A program made the position numbers and the translations under genes. Below, one piece after another: positions 17,364 to 25,994 of a stretch of DNA of 64,000 bases (its first letter is position 1; the number at the start of each line of letters is the position of its first letter). A model generated the notes under the pieces. The model was not told the DNA's origin and did no database searches. It worked only from the letters and a program-made list of their open reading frames with translations. Source of the DNA: Pseudomonas sp. PD9R (GTDB lineage: Bacteria > Pseudomonadota > Gammaproteobacteria > Pseudomonadales > Pseudomonadaceae). The DNA lies in the NCBI RefSeq assembly GCF_019200975.1, contig NZ_JAHTMR010000014.1:58891-122890 (forward strand), given 5' to 3'.

Positions 17364-18224
17364 ATGAAAAACCTCATCGGTATCTACACCAGTCCACGCG
17401 CCCATTGGGTCGGCGACGGTTTTCCGGTTCGCACCCTGTTTTCCTACGACAACCTGGGCAAACACATCAGCCCGTTCCTGTTGCTGGATCACGCCGGTCC
17501 GGCTGAATTTACCCCGACCACCGAGCGACGTGGCGTGGGTCAGCATCCGCACCGTGGTTTCGAAACCGTGTCTATCGTTTACAAGGGCGAAGTGGAACAT
17601 CGCGACTCCACCGGCAGTGGTGGCAAGATCGGCCCCGGTGACGTGCAATGGATGACCGCCGCTTCGGGCATTCTCCATGAAGAGTTTCATTCCACAGATT
17701 TCGCCAGAAGCGGCGGCACCCTGGAAATGGTGCAGTTGTGGGTCAACTTGCCAGCCAAAGACAAAATGGCCGACGCCGGTTACCAGACCATTCTCGACGG
17801 TGATATCCCGAGTCTTGCCCTGAAGAACGACACCGGCAGCCTGCGCCTGATTGCCGGTAAGTTCGATGGTCACAGCGGTCCGGCGCGCACCTTCACCCCG
17901 ATCGATGTCTGGGATATTCGCCTCAATGCCGGCAAGTTGCTCAACCTCGACCTGCACGAAGGACGCAATACCGCATTGGTAGTGCTGCGCGGTACGGTTC
18001 AGATCAATGGCCTGGAAATGGCGCGCGAAGGACAGTTGGCCTTGTTCGAACGCAATGGTGATCAACTGAGCCTGCAAGCCAGCGGCGACGCAGTGGTGCT
18101 GTTGCTCAGCGGCGAGCCGATTGACGAGCCGATTGTCGGTCACGGCCCGTTCGTGATGAACACCGAGCAAGAGATTCACCAGGCATTCGCCGACTTCCAG
18201 TCCGGACGCTTCGGTCAAATGTAG
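17364..18224 (+). CDS. Pirin family protein
   Basis: Bicupin pirin protein of 286 residues. The N-terminal cupin carries the metal-site cluster HPHRGFETVSIVYKGEVEHRDS and SGILHEEFH, and the C-terminal pirin domain has the usual GPFVMNTEQEIHQAFADFQSGRFG ending. Some bacterial pirins are quercetin dioxygenases or bind pyruvate dehydrogenase, so the substrate here cannot be stated. The ATG at 17364 follows CCAGGAGACACC. A separate ATG 30 bases upstream in frame has no ribosome site. Transcription likely starts within or beyond the palindrome at 17258. Confidence 0.88.
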   Translation: MKNLIGIYTSPRAHWVGDGFPVRTLFSYDNLGKHISPFLLLDHAGPAEFTPTTERRGVGQHPHRGFETVSIVYKGEVEHRDSTGSGGKIGPGDVQWMTAASGILHEEFHSTDFARSGGTLEMVQLWVNLPAKDKMADAGYQTILDGDIPSLALKNDTGSLRLIAGKFDGHSGPARTFTPIDVWDIRLNAGKLLNLDLHEGRNTALVVLRGTVQINGLEMAREGQLALFERNGDQLSLQASGDAVVLLLSGEPIDEPIVGHGPFVMNTEQEIHQAFADFQSGRFGQM

Positions 18225-18259
18225 GGTTAAACAAATAACGCTGACCCACATCGCCCTCT

Positions 18260-18360
18260 GTAGGAGCTGCCGCAGGCTGCGATCTTTTGATCCTGATCTT
18301 CGGCAGCTTTCAACTCCCTAAAATCAAGATCAAAAGATCGCAGCCTGCGGCAGCTCCTAC
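18260..18360. repeat. Intergenic palindrome between pirin and MscS genes
   Basis: GTAGGAGCTGCCGCAGGCTG at 18260 and the inverted GGCAGCTCCTAC ending at 18360, with complementary GATCTTTTGATC/GATCAAAAGATC arms and a 30-base unpaired centre. Confidence 0.88.
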
Positions 18361-18402
18361 ACTGTACGATATTTGCGTATTGGCCTGCGCTGGAGCTGCT
18401 TG

Positions 18403-19845
18403 ATGCTGTCATTGCTTACCGAACACCCGCTGATTTGCGCGATGTTGCTGATCCTGATCGATCTGGTGTTGTGGCGCTTGATCGGTACCGATGGCCACAA
18501 TTGGAAACTGGTCTTGCGGGTGGTGATCTTTTCGCTGTTCAGCCTTTTGCTGTTCAACGAAGGCATGAACCCGCTGGAGCCGGCACCCTGGGCTGACAAC
18601 GTGCCGCTGCATCTGGCGGCTACCGGGCTGCAGATCGGTTGGTGGCTGTTCGGCGCGCGAACGCTGACGGTGCTGATCGGCGCGGTGATGATGCAGCGGG
18701 TCGGGCATACCGGGCGATTGTTGCAGGACTTGCTCGGCGCGGTGATTTTCCTGGTCGCGGTCATCGCGGCCCTGGCCTACGTACTCGATCTGCCGGTCAA
18801 AGGGGTTCTGGCGACATCCGGTGCCTTGGCGATCATCGTCGGCCTGGCCTTGCAAAGTACGCTCAGCGATGTGTTCTCCGGGATCGTCCTGAACACCACC
18901 AAGCCCTATCAACTGGATGACTGGATCGCCATCGACGGCACCGAAGGCCGGGTCATCGACATCGATTGGCGTGCCACGCGGCTGCAAACCTCCCAAGGCA
19001 GCATGATCGTGATTCCCAACTCGTTGGCGGCCAAGGCCAAGATCACCAACTTCAGCCGGCCCAGCGATATGTTCGGCGTCTCGATCAGTTTGCAGGTCAG
19101 CCCCCATGTCCGGCCGAATACAGTGATCGATGCCCTTGAACGGGCGATGCAAGGATGCCGCATCCTGTTGAACAAGCCGTCACCCAAAGTGGCGCTGAAA
19201 AACTCCAGCCCTGCTGGCGCAGAATATGAAATCAGCGGGTTTGTCGCCTCGATGAGCGAAAAGCGCGAGGTGCGCAATCAGCTGTTCGATCTGGCTTACC
19301 GGCATTTGCAGGCGTCCGGGGTCAATTTGTTGTCGAGCGTGGAGCCCAACCCGCCGGGCAACCTGTCGCGGCCACGGGCGTTGCTCGACAGTTCGCCGAT
19401 TTTTTCCACCTTGCGGCAGGAAGAGAAAGAAACCTTCAGCCAGAACATGGCCCTGAAAACCTTTCGCACAGGCGAGGTAATCCTGGCAGCGGGGGAGGTC
19501 AGTGATCACTTGTTTATCATTGAGTCCGGCGTCGTGACGGTGACGCTGAGCCGCCACGGTACGCCATTCGAGTCCGGGCGGATGGGGCCGGGCGAAGTGA
19601 TCGGGGAGGCCGGCATTCTGGAGGACAGTTCAGTACCCGCCACGTTTGCAGCGAAAACGCCCTGTGCGCTTTACCGGATCGAAAAGGCCTATCTCAAGCC
19701 CTGCCTGGCTGCCCGCCACGACATCAACGATGCAATGAAGACCTTACTGGATTTCCGTTTGCACAAGGCACAAACGCTGACTCAGGACGTGCCGGTGATT
19801 GTGCCGAAGAAAGGCTTTTTGCAGTGGTTGCGTAATCGGGTATGA
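18403..19845 (+). CDS. MscS-family channel with C-terminal cyclic-nucleotide-type domain
   Basis: Inner-membrane protein of 480 residues of the bCNG class. Four or five N-terminal helices end in the MscS pore helix SGALAIIVGLALQSTLSDV (about residues 138-156). A beta domain with VIPNSLAAKAKITNFS and a CAP-ED domain at about 330-445 follow. The phosphate-binding cassette reads GEAGILEDSSVPAT: the Gly-Glu is kept but the cyclic-nucleotide phosphate-binding arginine is replaced by proline, so cAMP binding is doubtful. The ATG at 18403 follows GGAG; an upstream TTG is less likely. No partner gene adjoins. Confidence 0.85.
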   Translation: MLSLLTEHPLICAMLLILIDLVLWRLIGTDGHNWKLVLRVVIFSLFSLLLFNEGMNPLEPAPWADNVPLHLAATGLQIGWWLFGARTLTVLIGAVMMQRVGHTGRLLQDLLGAVIFLVAVIAALAYVLDLPVKGVLATSGALAIIVGLALQSTLSDVFSGIVLNTTKPYQLDDWIAIDGTEGRVIDIDWRATRLQTSQGSMIVIPNSLAAKAKITNFSRPSDMFGVSISLQVSPHVRPNTVIDALERAMQGCRILLNKPSPKVALKNSSPAGAEYEISGFVASMSEKREVRNQLFDLAYRHLQASGVNLLSSVEPNPPGNLSRPRALLDSSPIFSTLRQEEKETFSQNMALKTFRTGEVILAAGEVSDHLFIIESGVVTVTLSRHGTPFESGRMGPGEVIGEAGILEDSSVPATFAAKTPCALYRIEKAYLKPCLAARHDINDAMKTLLDFRLHKAQTLTQDVPVIVPKKGFLQWLRNRV

Positions 19846-19849
19846 ATGG

Positions 19850-19930
19850 CCGCTACGCGAATCGCGAGCAGGCTCGCTCCTACAGGGTCATGCGATCAAA
19901 TGTGGGAGCGAGCCCCGCTCGCGATAGCGG
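19850..19930. repeat. Intergenic palindromic repeat, GCGAGC/GCTCGC type
   Basis: Paired TCGCGAGCAGGCTCGCTCC and GGAGCGAGCCCCGCTCGCGA, outward facing, between the convergent MscS and FecR-like genes. It may serve both as terminator. Confidence 0.8.
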
Positions 19931-19962
19931 TATCAATAGCGCGACAAATATCGGAATGCGCC

Positions 19963-20922
19963 TCAGACCCTCGGTTCAACCGATAACCAATAACGCGTCA
20001 GACGACTGATGTTCAGCGGCAGGGTATCGCTGAGCAGACGCAGGCTGGCGTCGGTGTCGCGCAGGGAGAATGCCCCCGACACCCGTAACGCCGCGACATC
20101 CGGATGACAGCGCAGCACACCTGGCCGGTAGCGACTCAACTCGCCGAGCAATGCGTCCAGACGCATATTGTTGGCCAGCAACATGCCCTTGTCCCAGGAA
20201 ACGGCGGCGACGTCGAAGCTTTCCGCAACATCGAACCGGCTCAATTTGAAGCTTTGGCGCTCGCCGGCATTAAGGGTCGTGCTCTGCTGCAGCACCTGCG
20301 GCGTGACCACCACTTGCCCTTCAAGTACCGACACCTGGCTGCGAGAACCTTCGGTTCGCACACAAAACCGGGTACCCAGTGCACGGGCGATACCTTGGGG
20401 CGTTTCGACGATAAACGGGCGGGCGCCGGGATCGGTGGCGGTGCTGATCAGTACCTCGCCGTTGAGCAACATCACACGACGTTCGCGCAGGTTGAAGGCG
20501 ATATCTACCGCACTGTCGGTGTTGAGCAGCAACTGGCTGCCATCGGGCAATTTCAGGTTTTTCTGTTCACCCACGGCGGTGCGTTGATCGGCGGTCCATT
20601 GCTGCCAAGGCAGATGCTGCGAGGCGATGCCCAAGGGACCGGCCATCAGGAACAAACCCAGGCGGGTGATTGTTTGCCGGCGGCTCAAGCCGTCTTTGCG
20701 CGAAGCCCGTTGCAGGGTTTTTATCGCGAGATTGGCCGGCACACTGCGAAAATCCCCGAGCAGGGCTTCGGCCCGTTGCCAGGCCTGGGCATGCTCGGCA
20801 CTGCGGCGGCGCCATTGCTCAATGGCCTGGCGGTCAGACGGGGTAGCCGCACCGGAATGTAACTGGACCAGCCAGTCGGCGGCCTCGCCAAGAATTTGCG
20901 GGTTGATCATCGACGAATTCAT
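19963..20922 (-). CDS. FecR-family anti-sigma/sensor protein (orphan pair)
   Basis: Inner-membrane FecR-like regulator of 319 residues. The N-terminal cytoplasmic anti-sigma domain has the usual AADWLVQLHSG...WRRRSAEHAQAWQRAEALL. A helix at about 86-102 (TRLGLFLMAGPLGIASQ) and the periplasmic FecR domain with LPDGSQLLLNTDSAVDIAF and GEVLISTATDPGARPF follow. The ATG overlaps the sigma-factor stop in a TGATG, so the two are co-translated. Such proteins normally relay a signal from a TonB receptor with an N-terminal STN domain; no receptor gene lies on either side. Confidence 0.9.
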   Translation of the reverse strand: MNSSMINPQILGEAADWLVQLHSGAATPSDRQAIEQWRRRSAEHAQAWQRAEALLGDFRSVPANLAIKTLQRASRKDGLSRRQTITRLGLFLMAGPLGIASQHLPWQQWTADQRTAVGEQKNLKLPDGSQLLLNTDSAVDIAFNLRERRVMLLNGEVLISTATDPGARPFIVETPQGIARALGTRFCVRTEGSRSQVSVLEGQVVVTPQVLQQSTTLNAGERQSFKLSRFDVAESFDVAAVSWDKGMLLANNMRLDALLGELSRYRPGVLRCHPDVAALRVSGAFSLRDTDASLRLLSDTLPLNISRLTRYWLSVEPRV

Positions 20923-21428
20923 CAGGCAACACTCAGGCAGGCAATGAATGCCGCGCGCATGTGTCGCTTGACGGTGATCAGCGAGACATTCAGGCGGGTG
21001 GCGATCTGGGCGTAGGTCAGGCCCTCAATCTGCGACAGCAAAAACGTGTCACGGGTAACGGCGGGCAGTTCGCGCAGCAACGCTTCGATGCGCCCCAGGG
21101 TTTCGAGGATCAGCAGGCGGGTTTCCGGCGACGGTACGTCCGCCACAGGCAGATCGGCGATGATCTCCAGGTAGGCGCGCTCAAGGTCCTGACGCCGCCA
21201 GCGGTCAATCACCAGACCTTTGGCAATGTGCGTCAGCAGCGCTCGCGGTTCACTGCCCAAAGGCTTGACCACCTGGCGTGTCAGCAGGCGCAGGAACGTA
21301 TCGTGGGCCAGGTCCGCCGCATCACAGCGGTTACCCAGTTTGCGGTGCAGCCAACCCTGGAGCCAACCGTGGTGTTCGCTGTAGAGGTTATGGATTTGCT
21401 GATTCAAAGGCTGGTCGGCGGACGACAT
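20922..21428 (-). CDS. FecI-like ECF sigma factor (orphan pair)
   Basis: ECF sigma factor of 168 residues. Region 2 reads GNRCDAADLAHDTFLRLLTR and region 4 reads LTYAQIATRLNVSLITVKRHM, both characteristic of the iron-starvation FecI group. The ATG at 21428 gives the family length; the open frame continues to 21539, but that part covers the likely promoter and Fur site. It is translationally coupled to the FecR-like gene. The receptor it serves must be encoded elsewhere. Confidence 0.88.
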   Translation of the reverse strand: MSSADQPLNQQIHNLYSEHHGWLQGWLHRKLGNRCDAADLAHDTFLRLLTRQVVKPLGSEPRALLTHIAKGLVIDRWRRQDLERAYLEIIADLPVADVPSPETRLLILETLGRIEALLRELPAVTRDTFLLSQIEGLTYAQIATRLNVSLITVKRHMRAAFIACLSVA

Positions 21429-21508
21429 GGCAGGCAGGTACTCAATTCGGGCATCCGTGGCCTGAGTGCAATTAAGAATTGATCGCATTCTAGTGGCCAT
21501 GACCGATT

Positions 21509-21527
21509 GATGGCAATTCTCATTTAG
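21509..21527 (-). promoter_or_regulatory. Candidate Fur box before the orphan FecI/FecR pair
   Basis: The minus strand reads CTAAATGAGAATTGCCATC: 11 of 19 matches to the Fur consensus, counted by eye, with the strong AATGAGAAT core. It lies 81 bases before the sigma start, where FecI-type genes usually carry a Fur site. Confidence 0.5.
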
Positions 21528-21642
21528 TACTTTATTCAAGGACAGTGGTCAGTGGCCTCCTCAACTTCTGAAATATTGGCTATTTGTGCAATGGGTCCGG
21601 GAGGCTAACGTATCTACACACCCACTTGCCCTGGAGCACGCC

Positions 21643-22083
21643 ATGAAAGCCCGCATCGATTTCTACACCGCCTCGCCTGACGCCCTCAAGGCGATGATTG
21701 CCCTGGAAACCGCCGTTTCGAAACTGCCGCTGGAAAAGACCCTGATCGAACTGGTCAAGCTGCGCACTTCGCAAATCAACGGCTGCGCGTTCTGCCTCGA
21801 CATGCACAGCGCCGATGCCCGCAAGGGCGGTGAAGACGAGCGTCGTCTGGCCACCCTGTCGGCCTGGCGCGAAACCCCTTTCTTCACTGACCGTGAACGC
21901 GCTGCCCTGGCCTGGACCGAGTCCGTGACCCTGGTGAGCCAGACTCATGCGGCAGACGAAGACTACGAACTGGCCGTCGCTCAGTTCAGCGCCAAGGAAA
22001 TGGTCGACCTGACCGTCGCCATTACCACCATCAACGCCTGGAACCGCCTGGCGATTGGTTTCCGCAAAATGCCTCAGGCCTGA
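21643..22083 (+). CDS. AhpD-like carboxymuconolactone decarboxylase family protein
   Basis: Small 146-residue cytoplasmic protein with the AhpD/CMD core. The redox motif CAFCLDMHSADARK (Cys-X2-Cys with the following His) is fully preserved after ELVKLRTSQINGC, which marks the peroxidase-like alkylhydroperoxidase branch rather than the lactone decarboxylase. The ATG at 21643 follows GGAGCACGCC; an upstream frame from 21586 is unsupported. It converges on the EmrB gene. It could help remove peroxides, but no partner AhpC or regulator adjoins. Confidence 0.85.
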   Translation: MKARIDFYTASPDALKAMIALETAVSKLPLEKTLIELVKLRTSQINGCAFCLDMHSADARKGGEDERRLATLSAWRETPFFTDRERAALAWTESVTLVSQTHAADEDYELAVAQFSAKEMVDLTVAITTINAWNRLAIGFRKMPQA

Positions 22084-22106
22084 TCGTTCAGGCACAGTGT
22101 CGAGGC

Positions 22107-23699
22107 TCAATGCGCATCGGCACTTGGCGCGGCGGGTGGTTGCACCTTGCGCATCAAGGGCACCATCGCCGTGGCGATAATGAAGCAGACCATGATCATC
22201 AGAAACGCGTCGCCGTAGGTTTGTGTCTGCGCTTCGCGATAGGTCAACAGCCAGAGTTGATGCAGGCTGGCGGTCACACCAACATCGCCGCTCTGGCCCA
22301 GGGCGGCGAAGTTGTTTCCGACCTGGGACAACCACTGGTTGAGCGCCTCGTTGGTGCTGTTGAGGTTCTCCGCCAACCGTGTGAAATGCAGGTTGGTGCG
22401 GTCATTGAGAATGGTTGCGCACGCGGCTATGCCGATGGCTCCCCCCAAATTTCTCATCAAATTGAACAACCCTGAAGCATGTTTGAGCCGTGCGGGCGCC
22501 AGTCCGCCGAGAGTCAGGGTCACCGCTGGCGGCACCGCCAATTGCTGGGCAATCCCGCGCAGGGCTTGCGGCAACATCAATTCCCTGGCCCCCCAGTCAT
22601 GGGTGATGGGACTGAAATCCCACATCGATAAAGCGAACAAGCCAAGGCCGGTCATCATGATCCAGCGCAGATCGACACGGTTGGCCAGAAAGGCGTACAG
22701 CGGAATCGCCATGATCTGGAACACCCCGGTGGAGAAAACCGCCAGACCAATGTCCAGCGCACCGTAGCCACGCACCCGGCCGAGAAACAGCGGCGTCAGG
22801 TAAATGGTGGCGAACAGGCCGATGCCGGTGACGAAGGAAAAGAAACAGCCGAGCGCGAAGTTGCGGTCTTTCAAGGCGCGCAGATCGACGATCGGGTTGG
22901 CCACATGCAAGGTCCGGCCAATGAATGCCAGACCAGCCAGGCCACTGATCCACGCTGTGGTCAGAATTGTGCGGTCGCTGAACCAGTTCCAGCGCGGGCC
23001 TTCTTCCAGGGTGTATTCCAGGCAGCCGAGAAACAGCGCCAGAAACACCATGCTTATATAGTCGGCGCCTTTGAGCAGCGAGAGTTCCGGCTGGTCAATC
23101 TTCACCAGCATCGGCACCGCGACCGCGACGAAAATCCCCGGCAAGAGGTTGATGTAGAACAGCCAGTGCCAGGAGGAAATATCAGTGATAAAGCCTCCGA
23201 TCACCGGGCCCAGGGTCGGCGCCAAGGACGCCACTGCGCCGATGGTCGCGGCGGCGATTACCCTTTGCTTGCCGGTGAAGAAAAAGAACGCGGTGGTGAA
23301 CACCAGCGGAATCATCGAACCGCCAAGAAACCCTTGCAGAGCACGAAAGGCGATCATGCTCTGGATGTTCCACGCCGCGCCGCAGAGCAGGCTGGCGAGG
23401 GTGAAGCCCACGGCGGAGGCGCAGAACAACCAGCGCGTTGAAAACACCCGCGACAACCAACCGGACAGCGGGATCACGATGATTTCGGCGATCAGGTAGC
23501 TGGTTTGCACCCATGCGGTTTCGTCGGTGCCGGCCGACAGCCCGCCGCCAATGTCACGCAACGACGCCGAGACGATCTGAATATCCAGCAGCGCAATGAA
23601 CATGCCGATGCACATGCTGGCGAAGGCGAAAACCTTGGTCGCCGTCGCCATGTTGGTGGGGTTGAACGGTTGCGCGGGGGCGGCGATTGAACGGCTCAT
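22107..23699 (-). CDS. emrB: EmrB-type multidrug MFS exporter (DHA2)
   Basis: Proton-driven inner-membrane exporter of 530 residues with 14 predicted helices. DHA2 signatures include LDIQIVSASLRDIGG in helix 1, the Asp/Arg motif near RALQGFLGGSMIPL and antiporter motif C APTLGPVIGGFI. It works with the EmrA adaptor and an outer-membrane TolC-like channel that is not encoded here. Its ATG overlaps the emrA stop by 4 bases (ATGA). The substrate is unknown; the family exports uncouplers, fatty acids and antibiotics. Confidence 0.9.
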   Translation of the reverse strand: MSRSIAAPAQPFNPTNMATATKVFAFASMCIGMFIALLDIQIVSASLRDIGGGLSAGTDETAWVQTSYLIAEIIVIPLSGWLSRVFSTRWLFCASAVGFTLASLLCGAAWNIQSMIAFRALQGFLGGSMIPLVFTTAFFFFTGKQRVIAAATIGAVASLAPTLGPVIGGFITDISSWHWLFYINLLPGIFVAVAVPMLVKIDQPELSLLKGADYISMVFLALFLGCLEYTLEEGPRWNWFSDRTILTTAWISGLAGLAFIGRTLHVANPIVDLRALKDRNFALGCFFSFVTGIGLFATIYLTPLFLGRVRGYGALDIGLAVFSTGVFQIMAIPLYAFLANRVDLRWIMMTGLGLFALSMWDFSPITHDWGARELMLPQALRGIAQQLAVPPAVTLTLGGLAPARLKHASGLFNLMRNLGGAIGIAACATILNDRTNLHFTRLAENLNSTNEALNQWLSQVGNNFAALGQSGDVGVTASLHQLWLLTYREAQTQTYGDAFLMIMVCFIIATAMVPLMRKVQPPAAPSADAH

Positions 23700-24817
23700 G
23701 GTGCGCTGGCCACGGCTGGCGTTTCAGGCTCCTTGCCGGTGTCCACTTCAGCGGTGACCGAAAGGCCTGGGCGCAGATGGCCGAGCACGCCGTCGGCCGG
23801 ATCGAGGTGGATGCGCACCGGCACCCGTTGCACGATCTTGGTGAAGTTGCCCGTGGCGTTTTCTGGCGGCAGCACGCTGAACTGCGCGCCGCTGGCGGGG
23901 GCGAGGCTGTCCAGGTGACCGTGGAACTCCTGCCCGGACAGCACGTCGGCGTGAATGATTACCCGTTGTCCGGGCAACATGCGCGCCAGTTGGTCTTCCT
24001 TGAAGTTGGCGTCGACCCACAAACCGCTGCTCGGCACCACCGACAGCAGTTGCGAACCGGCCTGAGCATAAGCGCCGAGCCGTGCCCGACGATTGCCGAT
24101 CACGCCATCCACCGGCGCCCGCAGTTCGGTGTAGCCAACGTTTAATTGCGCCAGATCACGTTCGGCCTTGGCCTGGATCAACGCGGCGCGAGCTTGCTGT
24201 TTTTGGGTTTCGATCACGTTCAACTGACGTTGGGAAGCCAGCAGCTCAGCCTGGGCGCGATTGCTTTGGGCCTGGGCGGTCTTGAAGGTGGCGTTGGCGC
24301 GTTGGGCGCTTTCCACCGAGACGGCGTTGGTGGTGACCAGTTTTTTGTAGCGTGCATCGTCGTCCCGGGAGCGGGCGGTTTCGGCGCCGGTGGCATCAAT
24401 GCCGGCGCGGGCCTGGCCGATAACGGCTTGTTGCAGTTGCTCGGTGGCGTCGAGGTTGGCGAGCAAGGCTTCCTGCGCTGCTACCGCGCCTTCGGCCTTG
24501 GCCAGGTTGGCGCGGTAATCGCGGGAGTCGAGACGGATCAGCACGTCACCGGCCTTGACCTTCTGGTTGTCGGTCACCAGCACTTCATCGATGTAACCCG
24601 CCACTTTAGGGCCGATCACTGTCACGTCGCCACCGATATAGGCATCGTCGGTTTCTTCGATGAAACGACCGGTTGTCCACCAATGCGCGGCGTACACACC
24701 GGCCAGCACCAGCACAGCGATGCCCACCGTCGGCAGCAGCACGCGTTTGATCAGGGGGCGCTTGGGAGTGTTCACCGGCACAGCAAGGTCGGGTTCAACG
24801 GTGGGCATGCTGGTCAT
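23696..24817 (-). CDS. emrA: EmrA-type membrane-fusion protein
   Basis: HlyD-family periplasmic adaptor of 373 residues. It has one N-terminal anchor (LLPTVGIAVLVLAGVYAAHW, about residues 27-46), the EmrA hallmark FIEETDDAYIGGDVTVIGPKV, a lipoyl domain, a long alpha-hairpin (about 105-215) and a beta-barrel domain with VDANFKEDQLARMLPGQ. It is the first gene of emrA-emrB. Palindromic operator-like sequences sit on its promoter, yet no regulator gene is next to it. Confidence 0.9.
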   Translation of the reverse strand: MTSMPTVEPDLAVPVNTPKRPLIKRVLLPTVGIAVLVLAGVYAAHWWTTGRFIEETDDAYIGGDVTVIGPKVAGYIDEVLVTDNQKVKAGDVLIRLDSRDYRANLAKAEGAVAAQEALLANLDATEQLQQAVIGQARAGIDATGAETARSRDDDARYKKLVTTNAVSVESAQRANATFKTAQAQSNRAQAELLASQRQLNVIETQKQQARAALIQAKAERDLAQLNVGYTELRAPVDGVIGNRRARLGAYAQAGSQLLSVVPSSGLWVDANFKEDQLARMLPGQRVIIHADVLSGQEFHGHLDSLAPASGAQFSVLPPENATGNFTKIVQRVPVRIHLDPADGVLGHLRPGLSVTAEVDTGKEPETPAVASAP

Positions 24818-24847
24818 GGAGAGATTACCTGTCGAAAGCGGCGTTTA

Positions 24848-24876
24848 ATTACGTACGTAATATGACGCATGTCATA
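24848..24876 (-). promoter_or_regulatory. Promoter and double palindrome controlling emrAB
   Basis: ATTACGTACGTAAT (24848-24861) is a perfect 14-bp palindrome adjoining TATGAC-GCAT-GTCATA (24861-24876), a 6-4-6 inverted repeat. On the minus strand a TTGCTA and a CATATT 17 bases apart form a plausible promoter whose -10 falls in these palindromes. The layout suggests a TetR- or MarR-type repressor encoded elsewhere. Confidence 0.55.
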
Positions 24877-24948
24877 TTTTGTAGCAATTGGTTTTTGATG
24901 CCGGTCGTCAGGTGCTGTGTTGGGTCGGGGGACTGTGCAAAAAACCAT

Positions 24949-25969
24949 GTAGGAGCCGCCGCAGCCTGCGATCTTTTGATCTTGATCTCAACGACAGGAT
25001 CAAAAGATCGCAGCCTCGTTGCACTCGGCAGCTCCTACAGGGATAGCAGGCATCGCAAATGTTCGGGTGTCCCTTGCCAATGTAGGAGCTGCCGAAGGCT
25101 GCGATCTTTTGATCTTGATCTCAACGACAGGATCAAAAGATCGCAGCCTCGTTGCACTCGGCAGCTCCTACAGGGATAGCAGGCATCGCAAATGTTCGGG
25201 TGTGTCTTTCCAACGTAGGAGCTGCCGCAGGCTGCGATCTTTTGATCTTGATCTCAACGACAGGATCAAAAGACCGCAGCCTCGTTGCACTCGGCAGCTC
25301 CTACAGGGATTGCAGGCATCGCAAATGTTCGGGTGTACCTTGCCAATGTAGGAGCCGCCGCAGGCTGCGATCTTTTGATCTTGATCTCAACGACAGGATC
25401 AAAACATCGCAGCCTCGTTGCACTCGGCAGCTCCTACAGGGATCGCAGGCATCGCAAATGTTCGGGTGTGTCTTGCCAATGTAGGAGCTGCCGCAGGCTG
25501 CGATCTTTTGATCTTGATCTCAACGACAGGATCAAAAGATCGCAGCCTCGTTGCACTCGGCAGCTCCTACAGGTATCGCAGGCATCGCAAATGTTCGGGT
25601 GTGCCTTGCCAATGTAGGAGCTGCCGAAGGCTGCGATCTTTTGATCTTGATCTCAACGACAGGATCAAAAGATCGCAGCCTCGTTGCACTCGGCAGCTCC
25701 TACAGGGATTGCAGGCATCGCAAATGTTCGGGTGTGTCTTGCCAATGTAGGAGCTGCCGCAGGCTGCGATCTTTTGATCTTGATCTCAACGACAGGATCA
25801 AAAGATCGCAGCCTCGTTGCACTCGGCAGCTCCTACAGGGATAGCAGGCATCGCAAATGTTCGGGTGTGTCTTTCCAACGTAGGAGCTGCCGCAGGCTGC
25901 GATCTTTTGATCTTGATCTCAACGACAGGATCAAAAGACCGCAGCCTCGTTGCACTCGGCAGCTCCTAC
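24949..25969. repeat. Tandem array of eight palindromes, 133-bp period
   Basis: Palindrome units begin with GTAGGAGC at 24949, 25082, 25215, 25348, 25481, 25614, 25747 and 25880, exactly 133 bases apart. Each holds a 90-base hairpin (outer GTAGGAGCTGCCGCAGGCTG, inner GATCTTTTGATC and GATCAAAAGATC) and a 43-base linker containing GGCATCGCAAATGTTCGGGT. Seven full periods plus a last palindrome are present. Copies differ at only a few bases. The array fills almost the whole 1177-base gap between emrA and the thiolase gene. Open frames of about 110 codons inside it shift frame with each unit and are artefacts. Confidence 0.97.
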
Positions 25970-25994
25970 ACAGCTCCTGCACGGAGGTGGGGGA

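Noticed and set aside
24949..25969. Array considered as a CRISPR
   Set aside because: The intervening segments are near-identical rather than unique, the unit is 133 bases, the hairpin is far too long, and no cas gene is present.
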